Positions 24,714 to 33,179 of a DNA stretch of 64,000 nt are shown here, one piece after another (within the stretch, counting starts at the first letter, position 1; each line of letters opens with the position of its first letter). This DNA is from Amycolatopsis oliviviridis (GTDB lineage: Bacteria > Actinomycetota > Actinomycetes > Mycobacteriales > Pseudonocardiaceae). The position numbers were made by a program, and so were the translations under genes. Location of the stretch: contig NZ_BNAY01000007.1 in assembly GCF_014654365.1 (NCBI RefSeq), forward strand, positions 1 through 64,000. The letters run 5' to 3'. A model generated the notes under the pieces. The model ran no database searches and was not told the origin of the DNA. It saw nothing but the letters and a program-made list of their open reading frames with translations.

Positions 24714-25463
24714 TTGCCCGCCGTCGACCGACCCGAACCGCCGTATCTCCAGATCGCGGGAAACATTCGCGACGACATCGTTTCGGGCAGGCTGAAGGAA
24801 GGTGACGCGGTCCCGTCCGCGCGGGAGATCGCCAGGAACTGGAACGTCGCGATGGCGACGGCGATGAAGGTGCTCTCCACGCTCCGGGCGGAAGGTCTGG
24901 TCCGCGCGGTCCGCGGGATCGGGACAGTGGTGCAGACCAGGGCACTGCACCGCTCAGCGCACGATCGGACGATCTCGATCGCGCGAACAGGCAAGGTCTA
25001 TCCGCCGGGCCACTACGCGAAAATCCGCCAGGCCGGGCTCGTCCCGGCCCCGGAGCGGGTGGCGGGCGCCCTCGGTATCGACCAGGGCGCTCCGGCGATC
25101 CGGCGGCGGCGGACCACGTACGCCGGTCAGGACGTGCCGGTGTCGACGTCCGTTTCGTGGTTCGACGGCGCTGTCGCGGCGAAGGCGCCGTTGCTGTTCG
25201 AGCCGGTGCGGATCGTCGAAGGCACGGTCAAATACGTTGCGGACCGGACAGGCCGGGTTCTGACGTCGACTCATTCTCAGCACGCCGCGGGGCTGGCGGG
25301 TGCTGAGGAGGCGAAGGAACTCGGTGTGGCCGAAGGTTCGGCGATTTTGTTGAGCCGTAACAGGTTCTTGTCCGCAGAGGGAGACGTACTCGAGTACGGC
25401 GAATCGGCGGCATTGCCGGACCACTGGATTTTCTACGAATACAACATCGAGGACGGGGCATGA
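24714..25463 (+). CDS. GntR/HutC-family transcriptional regulator (UTRA domain)
   Basis: 249 aa. The N-terminal winged helix spans residues about 8-75: PPYLQIAGNIRDDIVSGRLK, then GDAVPSAREIARNWNVA, and the typical GLVRAVRGIGTVV wing. A UTRA ligand domain fills the C-terminal part (RRRRTTYAGQDVPVSTSVSW, SRNRFL, LEYGES). It resembles KorSA/HutC-type repressors. The TTG start at 24714 is supported by AGGAG five bases upstream. Its stop overlaps the purC ATG (ATGA, 25460-25463), so the two are cotranscribed. This makes purC a likely regulon member, possibly with a purine-related or nucleotide ligand, though that is inference. Confidence 0.9.
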   Translation: MPAVDRPEPPYLQIAGNIRDDIVSGRLKEGDAVPSAREIARNWNVAMATAMKVLSTLRAEGLVRAVRGIGTVVQTRALHRSAHDRTISIARTGKVYPPGHYAKIRQAGLVPAPERVAGALGIDQGAPAIRRRRTTYAGQDVPVSTSVSWFDGAVAAKAPLLFEPVRIVEGTVKYVADRTGRVLTSTHSQHAAGLAGAEEAKELGVAEGSAILLSRNRFLSAEGDVLEYGESAALPDHWIFYEYNIEDGA

Positions 25464-26311
25464 AGCACATTCACGCGGGTAAGGTCCGGGACCTTTACGA
25501 AATCGACGGCGACATTCTGCTCGTCGCGTCGGATCGCGTTTCGGTCTACGACGTCTCGCTGCCGACCCCGATCCCGGACAAGGGTGCGCTGCTGAACCAG
25601 CTTTCCGCCTGGTGGTTCGAAAAGATGGCCGACGTGGTGCCGAACCACGTCATTTCCACGACCGACGTCCCGGCGGAATTCGCCGGCCGCGCCACGCGCT
25701 GCAAGCCGCTGAAGATGATCCAGGTCGAATGCATCGCGCGCGGCTACCTCACCGGTCTCGGCATGCGCGAATACCGGCGCGACGGCAAGGTCTCGGGCGT
25801 CGAACTGCCCGCCGGTCTCGTCGAGGCCGACAAGCTGCCCGAGCCGATCTTCACGCCCACCACGAAGATCTCCGACACCGGCCACGACGAGTTCATGACC
25901 TTCGCCGACGTCGTGAACGAGATCGGCCAGGAGACCGCGGACCGCATCCGCGATCTGACGCTGGAGGTCTACACCAAGGGCGCGGAGCACGCGGCGAAGA
26001 ACGGCATCATCATCGCCGACACCAAGATCGAATTCGGTTTCGACGCCGACGGCGTGCTGACGCTGGGGGACGAGGTCCTCACGTCGGACTCGTCGCGGTT
26101 CTGGCCCGCCGACGAGTACGAGCCGGGCCGGACGCAGCACGCGTTCGACAAGCAGTTCGTCCGCGACTGGTCCACGACCACCGGCTGGGACAAGACGCCA
26201 CCCGGCCCCGCCATCCCGGACGAGATCGTCGAAGCGACCCGCAAGCGCTACACCGAGGTCTACGAACGGATCACCGGGAAGACCTGGGTATCCGGCGGTG
26301 GCCATGCCTGA
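25460..26311 (+). CDS. purC: SAICAR synthetase (phosphoribosylaminoimidazole-succinocarboxamide synthase)
   Basis: PurC joins CAIR and aspartate using ATP in de novo purine synthesis, 283 aa. Motifs are GKVRDLYE (ATP loop), LVASDRVSVYDV, PLKMIQVECIARGYLTG, LPEPIFTPTTK, FGFDADGVL and DEVLTSDSSRFW, all standard for the family. It overlaps the upstream GntR gene by 4 bp and the downstream small gene by 8 bp. The other pur genes commonly adjacent (purS, purQ, purL) are absent. Confidence 0.96.
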   Translation: MKHIHAGKVRDLYEIDGDILLVASDRVSVYDVSLPTPIPDKGALLNQLSAWWFEKMADVVPNHVISTTDVPAEFAGRATRCKPLKMIQVECIARGYLTGLGMREYRRDGKVSGVELPAGLVEADKLPEPIFTPTTKISDTGHDEFMTFADVVNEIGQETADRIRDLTLEVYTKGAEHAAKNGIIIADTKIEFGFDADGVLTLGDEVLTSDSSRFWPADEYEPGRTQHAFDKQFVRDWSTTTGWDKTPPGPAIPDEIVEATRKRYTEVYERITGKTWVSGGGHA

Positions 26312-26531
26312 ACAGCAGGTCTACGACCCGTACCGGCTGATAGACGACGTCGAGGGCCTGCTGATCCAGCGGGGCCACCGGCCGGAGCGGCTCGACGGCC
26401 GGACCGGTGACCGGGTCGCCGGTGCGAGCAGGTTGTTGCGGGGCCTGGGAATCGACCCGTTGCGGGCCCCCGGTGACGCCCTCGATCTCGACGGTCAGAT
26501 CGCGTACCAGTCACGGGTACACGGGGACTGA
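26304..26531 (+). CDS. Small protein of unknown function downstream of purC
   Basis: About 75 aa, soluble and charged: YDPYRLIDDVEGLLIQRGHR, then an Arg/Gly/Asp-rich middle and DALDLDGQIAYQSRVHGD at the end. It starts within the last codons of purC (ATG 26304; GTG 26298 also possible), so expression is coupled. No family is recognised. Codon usage supports a real gene. Confidence 0.6.
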   Translation: MPEQQVYDPYRLIDDVEGLLIQRGHRPERLDGRTGDRVAGASRLLRGLGIDPLRAPGDALDLDGQIAYQSRVHGD

Positions 26532-26545
26532 CGCAAGGCGAACGT

Positions 26546-26600
26546 CGCGTTTAGTCGACTAATTGCGGGAAAAGCGTCCGCAATTAGTCGGCTAAATGCG
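26546..26600. repeat. Inverted repeat, GCGTTTAG family variant
   Basis: Arms CGCGTTTAGTCGACTAATTGC and its near complement GCAATTAGTCGGCTAAATGCG flank an 8-9 base spacer. It shares the GCGTTTAGTC edge with the other copies but has a different middle (GACTAATTGC). It lies between the convergent small gene after purC and the aldo/keto reductase. Confidence 0.75.
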
Positions 26601-26610
26601 TTCAGGGGGA

Positions 26611-27600
26611 TCAGGGCGAGCGGGTCAGCGTCGGGTCGGTCTCGGTGACGCCGTCGAGGGCCTCGTCGATGGCGGCGAGCAGATCCGCGTCCAGCTTCAC
26701 GCCGGCCGCCTTCACGTTCTCGTGCACCTGCTCCGGCCGCGAAGCGCCGATGATCGCCGAGGCGACGTTCGGGTTCTGCAGCACCCACGCCACGGCGAGC
26801 TGGGCCATCGTCAGGCCGGCCTTGTCCGCGAGCGGCTGAAGCCGCTGGACACGCTCGAGGACGTCGTCGTTGAGGAAGCGGGCGACCATGTTGGCGCCGC
26901 CCTTCTCGTCCGTCGCGCGGGAGCCCTCGGGCAGCGGCTGACCGGGCTTGTACTTGCCGGTGAGTACGCCCTGCGCGATCGGCGACCAGACGATCTGGCT
27001 GAGCCCCTCACGTTCGGACGCCGGGACGACCTGCGCCTCGATGACCCGCCACAGCGCGTTGTACTGCGGCTGGTTCGAGATCAGGGGCACCTTCAGCTCG
27101 CGCGCGATCGCGGCACCCTGGGTGATCTGCTCGGCGGTCCACTCGGAGACGCCGACGTAGAGCACCTTGCCCTGCCGGACGAGATCGGCGAAGGCGAGGA
27201 ACGTCTCTTCGAGCGGGACGGTCCGGTCGAAGCGGTGCGCCTGGTAGAGGTCGACGTAGTCGGTGCCGAGCCGCTTCAGCGAAGCGTGCGCCGACTCCAT
27301 GATGTGCTTGCGGCCGAGCCCCTGGTCGTTGGGGCCCTTGGGGCCGGTCGGCCAGTAGACCTTGGTGAAGATCTCCAGGCTTTCGCGGCGCAGGCCCTTC
27401 AGGCCGCGGCCGAGCACCGATTCGGCGGCCGTGTTCGCGTAGACATCAGCGGTGTCGAACGTGGTGATGCCGACGTCGAGCGCCGCCTTGATGCAGGCCT
27501 GGGCCTGGTCCTCTTCCACCTGGGACCCGTGGGTGAGCCAGTTGCCGTACGAGATTTCACTGACATTGAGGCCGCTGCGGCCTAGGCGTCGAAACTCCAT
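26611..27600 (-). CDS. Aldo/keto reductase (Kv-beta-like)
   Basis: NADPH-dependent aldo/keto reductase, 329 aa, (beta/alpha)8 barrel. The catalytic tetrad is visible: Asp49 and Tyr54 in DTADVYANT, Lys80 in FTKVYWP and His122 in LYQAHRFD. The C-terminal cofactor loop is ASAIIGASRPEQVHEN. Its length and QPQYNALWR segment place it with the Kv-beta/YghZ-type aldo/keto reductases. It is monocistronic, bounded by a repeat element and the divergent direction of DUF3043. Natural substrate unknown. Confidence 0.92.
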   Translation of the reverse strand: MEFRRLGRSGLNVSEISYGNWLTHGSQVEEDQAQACIKAALDVGITTFDTADVYANTAAESVLGRGLKGLRRESLEIFTKVYWPTGPKGPNDQGLGRKHIMESAHASLKRLGTDYVDLYQAHRFDRTVPLEETFLAFADLVRQGKVLYVGVSEWTAEQITQGAAIARELKVPLISNQPQYNALWRVIEAQVVPASEREGLSQIVWSPIAQGVLTGKYKPGQPLPEGSRATDEKGGANMVARFLNDDVLERVQRLQPLADKAGLTMAQLAVAWVLQNPNVASAIIGASRPEQVHENVKAAGVKLDADLLAAIDEALDGVTETDPTLTRSP

Positions 27601-27672
27601 GAGCCGAACTCTACCCCAGGCCGTTAGCCACGCTAACGACCCGGGTTTCGCCTGCTCAGGCTATGTGGCCAC

Positions 27673-28329
27673 TCAGATCTTGTCGCCGGGGCTGACCCGC
27701 GGCTTGGGGACGCGCAGCTTGCGGATCTGGCTTGCGCGGATGAAGGAATACCAGCCGACAGAGGTGCCCTTGATCGCCTCGTTCGGGAACTTCAGGCGGA
27801 CCATCTTCGCGATCCGGCGCCCGCTGAGCACGCCCTCGACGATCATGCCGAGCAGCATCACGGTGCACAGCAGCGTCGCGTACCGCTGCACCTCCGGGTA
27901 CGGCAGGATCAGCGCGACGAACACCAGGATCGCCAGCGGCATGAACAGACCGAGCAGGTTGCGCCGCGAGTCGACCAGGTCGCGGATGTAGGCCTTGACC
28001 GGGCCGCGGTCACGGGGGAGCAGGTACTTGTCCTCGCCCGCCATCATCCGCTCGCGGCGTTCCTTGGCGGCGTTGCGCTGCTTCGCCTTGTACTCCGGGT
28101 CCGACTTCGCGGACTTGCGCAGTTCCTTGTTGCGCTTCATCGCCTCGCGCATGGTGGTCGGCGGGGGCGCCACCGGGCCGCGGCGCTTGGCCTCGGCCTC
28201 ACGCCGCTTGGGCGTGGCCTTGCCCTTGCCGGGCGTATACGCCTTGGCCTGGACCTCGACGGCCTCGCTGTCGGGCGTCTCGGTGTCCGTCGTGGCGGAG
28301 TCTGTGGTGCTACGGCGCAGGAACCTCAC
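27673..28329 (-). CDS. DUF3043 membrane protein
   Basis: 218 aa. A long basic, Pro-rich cytosolic N-terminus (KGKATPKRREAEAKRRGPV, then KRNKELRKSAKSDPEYKAKQ) precedes two hydrophobic segments (LLGLFMPLAILVFVALILPY and YATLLCTVMLLGMIVEGVL) and a basic C-terminus. It matches the actinobacterial DUF3043 family, conserved next to the HesB/ErpA gene (mycobacterial Rv2206). Function unknown. Divergent from erpA. Confidence 0.88.
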   Translation of the reverse strand: MRFLRRSTTDSATTDTETPDSEAVEVQAKAYTPGKGKATPKRREAEAKRRGPVAPPPTTMREAMKRNKELRKSAKSDPEYKAKQRNAAKERRERMMAGEDKYLLPRDRGPVKAYIRDLVDSRRNLLGLFMPLAILVFVALILPYPEVQRYATLLCTVMLLGMIVEGVLSGRRIAKMVRLKFPNEAIKGTSVGWYSFIRASQIRKLRVPKPRVSPGDKI

Positions 28330-28472
28330 CTCACCAGGGTAGTTGCAGCCGTCACGGTGCCACGCACCAGGCCGAGCGATATGTCACCATGGAGGGGAAC
28401 AGATCGGGACTCCGACGTGTTGGACCATGTGCAAGACGAGTACCCGCAGCGAGTTCGACCAGAGGGAGAACC

Positions 28473-28850
28473 ATGACGACCGCTGAGCAGGCAGCCGCAG
28501 CTCAGGCCGAAACCGCCGAGGAGACGCACGGCGTCACCTTGACCGACGCCGCCGCCGTCAAGGCGAAGGCCCTGCTCGAGCAGGAGGGCCGTGACGACAT
28601 GCACCTGCGCATCGCCGTCCAGCCCGGTGGGTGCGCGGGCCTGCGCTACCAGCTGTTCTTCGACGAGCGCACGCTCGACGGTGACCTGTTCCGTGACTTC
28701 GACGGGCTCCGTGTGGCCGTCGACCGGATGAGCGCGCCGTACGTGTCGAGCGCCGTTATCGACTTCGTCGACTCGATCGAGAAGCAGGGCTTCACGATCG
28801 ACAACCCCAACGCGACCGGCAGCTGCGCCTGCGGCGACAGCTTCCACTGA
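28473..28850 (+). CDS. erpA: Iron-sulfur cluster insertion protein ErpA (HesB/IscA type)
   Basis: A-type Fe-S carrier, 125 aa, delivering clusters to apoproteins. The three conserved cysteines are Cys54 (PGGCAGLRY), Cys118 and Cys120 (GSCACGDSF). An Ala/Glu-rich N-terminal extension of about 20 residues is usual in actinobacteria. The ATG at 28473 has GGGAG about 5 bases upstream. Likely clients nearby include the Rieske protein QcrA and lipoyl synthase, as inference. A strong terminator follows. Confidence 0.93.
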   Translation: MTTAEQAAAAQAETAEETHGVTLTDAAAVKAKALLEQEGRDDMHLRIAVQPGGCAGLRYQLFFDERTLDGDLFRDFDGLRVAVDRMSAPYVSSAVIDFVDSIEKQGFTIDNPNATGSCACGDSFH

Positions 28851-28865
28851 ACCGCGTCGAGGCAG

Positions 28866-28907
28866 GAAGAAGGGCCGCGAACCTCACCCAGGTCGCGGCC
28901 CTTCTTC
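28866..28907 (+). terminator. Intrinsic terminator after erpA
   Basis: A 15-bp perfect stem, GAAGAAGGGCCGCGA (28866-28880) against TCGCGGCCCTTCTTC (28893-28907), has a 12-base loop and begins 15 bases after the erpA stop. The T-rich right arm (CTTCTTC) partly replaces a U-tract. Confidence 0.8.
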
Positions 28908-28934
28908 ATGCCTGTGGCTCTAGCACCCTGCGGA

Positions 28935-29114
28935 TCAGACGTAGGCGTCCAGATCGGCGACCTGGGCGAGACACCGCTCGTCCACGGTCCAGGGCGGAGC
29001 GATCTGCCGGGGCAGCGGCAGGTTCTCGGCCTGGAGGGACGACGGGATGCCGGCACAGTCGGCGATGAGTTCGCCGATCGATTCCGGCTCTAGGTGATAC
29101 GCGGAAGTGGTCAC
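28935..29114 (-). CDS. Small conserved protein of unknown function
   Basis: About 59 aa (up to 62 if the TTG at 29123 is used). The sequence HLEPESIGELIADCAGIPSS, then ENLPLPRQIAPPWTVDERC, with two cysteines, has strong third-position G/C and reads as a real actinobacterial gene. No domain is recognised. No Shine-Dalgarno site precedes GTG 29114; TTAACT lies about 8 bases upstream and could be a -10 for a leaderless message. Divergent from adoK. Confidence 0.55.
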   Translation of the reverse strand: MTTSAYHLEPESIGELIADCAGIPSSLQAENLPLPRQIAPPWTVDERCLAQVADLDAYV

Positions 29115-29151
29115 GAACGACAAGTTAATGACTCATGTTCGAGTAGGACAC

Positions 29152-29169
29152 CACTACCAACCGGTAGTG
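29152..29169. promoter_or_regulatory. Inverted repeat between the small gene and adoK
   Basis: CACTACC-AACC-GGTAGTG (29152-29169) is a perfect 7-bp inverted repeat in the divergent intergenic region, about 95 bp before adoK. Its size fits a dimeric repressor site. The regulator is unknown. Confidence 0.45.
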
Positions 29170-29264
29170 TTGATGGCCGTGCCTGAAGCAACCCGTATGG
29201 GGCATGACCTGCGGGTAACTTAGCCGTCCTCGTCTCCGCGAGGCCGACCGATCAAGGAGAACCG

Positions 29265-30254
29265 GTGGCAGACAGCGCCAGGATCGCAGTATCCGGCAGT
29301 ATCGCAACCGACCATCTCATGCATTTCCCGGGCAGGTTCGCCGAGCAGCTCATCGCCGAGCAGCTGCACCGCGTGTCCCTGAGCTTCCTGGCCGACGACC
29401 TGGTCGTCCGGCGGGGCGGGATCGGCGCGAACATCGCCTTCGGCCTCGGCGTACTCGGAAAGCGCCCGATCCTGATCGGCGCGGTGGGCGCCGACTTCGC
29501 CGACTATCGCTCGTGGCTCGAGCGGCACGGCGTCGACACCGCCGGCGTGCTGGTCTCGGAGATCGCGCACACCGCCCGCTTCGTCTGCACCACCGACGAG
29601 GACCTCTGCCAGATCGCCACCTTCTACGCCGGCGCGATGGCCGAATCCCGCAACATCGAACTCGAGCCGGTCGCCGCGCACGCCGGTGAGCTGTCGCTCG
29701 TGCTGATCAGCCCGGACGACCCCGAGGGCATGGTCCGGCACGCCGAGGAGTGCCGCCAGCGCGGCTACACCTTCGCCGTCGACCCCTCGCAGCAGCTGGC
29801 CCGGATGGACGGCGAGCAGGTGCGCGCCTTCGTCGACGGCGCGAAGTACCTGTTCAGCAACGACTACGAATGGGAACTGCTGCTCCAGAAGACCGGCTGG
29901 AGCGAGGCCGACGTCCTCGACCGCGTCGGCATGCGGATCACCACGCTCGGGGAGAAGGGCGTCGAGATCATCGGCAAGGACGGCCTCGCGCTGCAGATCG
30001 GCGCCGTCCCGGAACGCGGCAAGGTCGACCCGACCGGCGTCGGCGACGGCTTCCGCGCCGGGTTCATCGCCGGCCTCGACGGCGGGCTCAGCCTGGAGCG
30101 CTCGGCGCAGCTGGGCTCGCTGATCGCCGTGCTGGTGCTGGAGACCGTGGGCACGCAGGAGTGGGCTTTCGACCGCACGGACGTTCTGGGCCGCCTGAAG
30201 GAGGCCTTCGGGCCGGAGTCGGCCGAGGAGATCGCCTCGATCCTGCCGGTCTGA
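29265..30254 (+). CDS. adoK: Adenosine kinase / PfkB-family sugar kinase
   Basis: Ribokinase-fold (PfkB) kinase, 329 aa. GGIGANIAFGLGVLG (N-terminal PfkB motif) and DPTGVGDGFRAGFIAGL (C-terminal motif with the catalytic Asp and anion hole) are clear. Position and length match mycobacterial AdoK (Rv2202c), an adenosine kinase unrelated to the eukaryotic type, which salvages adenosine to AMP. Start GTG 29265 with AAGGAG five bases upstream. Adenosine specificity rests on synteny and family. Confidence 0.9.
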   Translation: MADSARIAVSGSIATDHLMHFPGRFAEQLIAEQLHRVSLSFLADDLVVRRGGIGANIAFGLGVLGKRPILIGAVGADFADYRSWLERHGVDTAGVLVSEIAHTARFVCTTDEDLCQIATFYAGAMAESRNIELEPVAAHAGELSLVLISPDDPEGMVRHAEECRQRGYTFAVDPSQQLARMDGEQVRAFVDGAKYLFSNDYEWELLLQKTGWSEADVLDRVGMRITTLGEKGVEIIGKDGLALQIGAVPERGKVDPTGVGDGFRAGFIAGLDGGLSLERSAQLGSLIAVLVLETVGTQEWAFDRTDVLGRLKEAFGPESAEEIASILPV

Positions 30255-30267
30255 GGCTGATCCAAAG

Positions 30268-30320
30268 CGCGTGAAGGCCCCCTTCCCTCGGCTGAGCCGA
30301 GGGAAGGGGGCCTTCACGCG
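30268..30320. repeat. Palindromic hairpin, GAAGGCCCCCTTCCC family (copy 3)
   Basis: Arms GCGCGTGAAGGCCCCCTTCC and complement around CCTCGGCTGAGCCGAGG lie between convergent adoK and the hydrolase gene. The right arm supplies the TGA stop of the hydrolase gene (30314-30316), so the element has become part of a coding end. Confidence 0.85.
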
Positions 30321-30967
30321 TGTCCGGTGAGGATCCCGGCGATCTCGGCGGGGCGCGACATGTGCGGGCAGTGCCCGGCGTCGATTTCGAGCGCGGTGAC
30401 GCCGAGCCGGTCCCGGGCGGCCTGGCGCATCCACTCCGGTTTCAGCGTGCGGTCGCGCGTGGGGACGATCACCGTCGACGGGATCTCCGGCGCGGGCCCG
30501 GCGCGGTGTGCCGCGAGGACCGCGGGACTGAACAGCCGCAGGCTGTCCAGCGCCAGATGTTCGGTCTCGGGATCGCAGTCGTGGAAGAGGAACTCCGACG
30601 CCTTCGCGGGATCCGCGGTCGGGTCCACGCCGATCCACTCGGGGGCGAACAGCTCCACGACCTCGTCGCGCAGGCTCCGGCCACCGGAGAAGTCGGGAAT
30701 GTAGGCGGCGACCCACGTCATCGCCCGCGCGTCGAGCGCCTCGGCGATCGCGGGGAGCAGGACCCCGGTCCCGGAATGGGCCACCACGACCGGCCGCTCG
30801 CCGTCGTACTGGTCCCGCGCGTGCTGCGCGTAGCCCTCGACAGGCAGGTCCGCCGGGGTCAGCAGGTCCACCGCGATCGCGCGGTGCCCGGCGGCCCTGA
30901 GCAACTTGGCCACGCGGTCCCAGCCTGCCGGGCTCTGCGTCGTGCCGTGCACGAGGACGAAGTCCAT
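30314..30967 (-). CDS. Alpha/beta-hydrolase fold protein
   Basis: 217-aa alpha/beta hydrolase. It opens FVLVHGTTQSPAGWD (oxyanion HG motif), has the nucleophile elbow AHSGTG with Ser65, and a C-terminal DAGHCPHMSRP containing the catalytic His. The elbow is HSGTG rather than the canonical GxSxG. It resembles short esterase-like or methylesterase-like hydrolases (salicylate/hydroxynitrile-lyase type). Substrate unknown. The stop codon lies inside the palindromic repeat, ending Gly-His-Ala. Confidence 0.85.
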   Translation of the reverse strand: MDFVLVHGTTQSPAGWDRVAKLLRAAGHRAIAVDLLTPADLPVEGYAQHARDQYDGERPVVVAHSGTGVLLPAIAEALDARAMTWVAAYIPDFSGGRSLRDEVVELFAPEWIGVDPTADPAKASEFLFHDCDPETEHLALDSLRLFSPAVLAAHRAGPAPEIPSTVIVPTRDRTLKPEWMRQAARDRLGVTALEIDAGHCPHMSRPAEIAGILTGHA

Positions 30968-31023
30968 CGCTCCATGCTGGCCTCCACCGGGTGAACGGTG
31001 AAGGCCAGCGTGTCGAGTCGTGA

Positions 31024-31191
31024 CTAGGCCGTGTCCGGCGAGTCAGTTCGCGGTCTCCGCGCCCAGGCGGCCCCTGACGGCACGGCCGGTCCGGTCGAGT
31101 ACAACCCGCGGTACGAGTCCGAACCGGCCGCACCGTCAGGAACCACCTGGATCACGGAGCCCATCGAACCGACTCGCCGGACACGACCTAG
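31024..31191. mobile_element. MITE-like 160-bp palindrome with CTAG target duplication
   Basis: The segment 31028-31187 is an imperfect inverted repeat along its whole length. The ends are GCCGTGTCCGGCGAGTC and, read in reverse complement, GTCGTGTCCGGCGAGTC; similarity continues through the centre. CTAG flanks both sides (31024-31027, 31188-31191). A 4-bp CTAG duplication fits the YTAR target of IS5-family transposases. It contains no credible gene. The right CTAG includes the asnB TAG stop. A non-autonomous element moved by an IS5-type transposase is the best reading. Confidence 0.75.
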
Positions 31192-33122
31192 AGCTTCACC
31201 GGGTAGACGGGTTCCGGGATCTCGGGCTTGATGCGGTTCTCGACGAAGATCCCGTGCCACAGCATGAACACCAGCAGCGCCCACAGCTGGCGGCTGCGGT
31301 CGAGCTGCCCGGCCTTGTGCTCGTCGAGCAGCGCCAGGACGGCCTTCTTGTCGAGCAGCGCGTCGGTCTGCGAGTCCGAGATGATGCCCTTTGCCCAGTC
31401 GTACATCTCGTTGCGCAGCCAGAGCCGGATCGGCACCGGGAAGCCGAGCTTGCGTCGGTTCAGCACGTGCCCCGGGATGATCTTCGCCAGTGCCTGGCGC
31501 AGCGCGTACTTCGTGGTGCCGTGCGCGAGCTTCTGGTCGAGCGGGATGGTCGAGGCGACCTTGAACACCTCGGCGTCGAGGAACGGCACGCGCAGTTCCA
31601 GCGAGTTCGCCATGGTCACCTTGTCGGCCTTGACCAGGATGTCGCCGCGCAGCCAGGTGTAGAGGTCGACGTGCTGCATCCGCGCGACCGGGTCCCAGTC
31701 CTCGGAGATCTTGTACCAGGGAGCGGTGACGTCCTTGAAGCCGATGCCTTCCTCGTACGTGCGCAGCACCTTGCGGAGCTGGTCGTCGCGGAAGTTGCGG
31801 GCGTTGCCGTAGTAGCGGTCCTCCAGCGGCAGCGCCCCGCGCCGCAGCAGGTCCTTGCCGCGGGTGCCTTCGGGGATCTTCGTGGAGACCTTGCCGATGA
31901 TCTTCCGCATCCCGCCGGGGATCTTCTCGAACGGCGCGAGCGAGATCGGCTCGTTGTAGATCGTGTAGCCGCAGAAGAGCTCGTCGGCGCCTTCGCCGGA
32001 CAGCACCGCCTTGACGTGCTTACGCGCTTCGCGGGCGATGAACCACAGCGGCACGAGCGCCGGGTCGGCCACCGGGTCGTCGAGGTACCAGACGATGAGC
32101 GGCAGCGCTTCCATCATCTCGTCCGCCGAAACCGTGCGGACCACGTGCTTCACGCCGATCGCGGCGGCCGATTCGGCGGCGACGTCGACCTCGGAGTAGC
32201 CCTCGCGCTCGAATCCGGTGGTGAACGCGATCAGGTTCGGGTTGTGCTCCTTGGCCAGCGTCGCGGTCGCGGTGGAGTCGATGCCGCCGGAGAGGAACGC
32301 GCCGACCGTGACGTCGGGGTCGGAGATCATGTGCTTGCCGACCGAGTCGCGCATCACATCGGCGATGCGCTCGTACAGCTCGTCGGCCTCGGCCTGGCTG
32401 TTGACCGGCTTCGCGGTGAACTGCGGGTGGAAGTAGCGGGTGAACTCGACGTCACCACCGGGGACCACGCGGAACGACGTGCCGGACTCGACGCGGCGGA
32501 CGCCGGTGTGCATCGACTCGGGCTCCGGCACGTACTGGAGCACCAGGTAGTGCTGGAGAGCCGTCTTGTCCAGCTCGTCCTCGACCCCGAGCACGCCGGA
32601 GAGCTCCAGCAGGCTCTTCTTCTCGCTGGAGAAGGCGACCTTGCCGGGGCCGGCCGAGTAGAACAGCGGCTTGATGCCGAACGGGTCGCGCGCGCCGAAG
32701 ACGACCTTCTCCTGGGAGTCCCAGATCATGAAGGCGAACATGCCGCGCAGCTTCTTCACCGCGTCGTCGCCGAGGTAGTGGTACGCCGCGACGATCGCCT
32801 CGCCGTCACCCTCTGTGGCGAATTTCGCACCGTGCTCGGCGGCCAGTTCGTCGCGCAGCTCTTTGTAGTTGTAGATCTCGCCGTTGAAGTTCAGCGTGTA
32901 GCGCTCCGGCGCCTCCGGCGGACCCCAGATCAGCGGCTGGTGGGCGTGGTCGACGTCGATGAAGGCCAGCCGGTTGAAGCCGTAGACCACCTCGGCGTCG
33001 GCCCAGGTGTCGTGCTCGTCGGGGCCGCGGTGCCGCTGGCAGCGCATGGCCGCGTCGACGGCGTCACGGGCGCTCGCCGCGTCGGCTTCGGTCGAACAGA
33101 TCAGTCCAAGCAGGCCGCACAC
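31188..33122 (-). CDS. asnB: Asparagine synthase (glutamine-hydrolysing)
   Basis: Class II glutamine amidotransferase plus AMP-forming synthetase, 644 aa. It converts aspartate, ATP and glutamine to asparagine. The start GTG at 33122 places the essential Cys at position 2 (VCGLLGLI). RLAFIDVDH and LNFNGEIYNYKELR follow in the glutaminase domain, and the ATP-pyrophosphatase loop AFLSGGIDSTATATL in the C-terminal domain. The protein ends PVYPVKL, and its TAG stop is the CTAG flank of the MITE-like element. It corresponds to Rv2201. Divergent from ctaC, with which it shares a 176-bp control region. Confidence 0.95.
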   Translation of the reverse strand: MCGLLGLICSTEADAASARDAVDAAMRCQRHRGPDEHDTWADAEVVYGFNRLAFIDVDHAHQPLIWGPPEAPERYTLNFNGEIYNYKELRDELAAEHGAKFATEGDGEAIVAAYHYLGDDAVKKLRGMFAFMIWDSQEKVVFGARDPFGIKPLFYSAGPGKVAFSSEKKSLLELSGVLGVEDELDKTALQHYLVLQYVPEPESMHTGVRRVESGTSFRVVPGGDVEFTRYFHPQFTAKPVNSQAEADELYERIADVMRDSVGKHMISDPDVTVGAFLSGGIDSTATATLAKEHNPNLIAFTTGFEREGYSEVDVAAESAAAIGVKHVVRTVSADEMMEALPLIVWYLDDPVADPALVPLWFIAREARKHVKAVLSGEGADELFCGYTIYNEPISLAPFEKIPGGMRKIIGKVSTKIPEGTRGKDLLRRGALPLEDRYYGNARNFRDDQLRKVLRTYEEGIGFKDVTAPWYKISEDWDPVARMQHVDLYTWLRGDILVKADKVTMANSLELRVPFLDAEVFKVASTIPLDQKLAHGTTKYALRQALAKIIPGHVLNRRKLGFPVPIRLWLRNEMYDWAKGIISDSQTDALLDKKAVLALLDEHKAGQLDRSRQLWALLVFMLWHGIFVENRIKPEIPEPVYPVKL

Positions 33123-33179
33123 GTCTAGTTCACACACCTCTTGTTGGCCGAGCGGGGGAGAAGGGCCCAGTATGCCGGT

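Noticed and set aside
31028..31187. Small open frames inside the palindromic element downstream of asnB
   Set aside because: They exist on both strands only because of the inverted repeat and show no protein-like composition.
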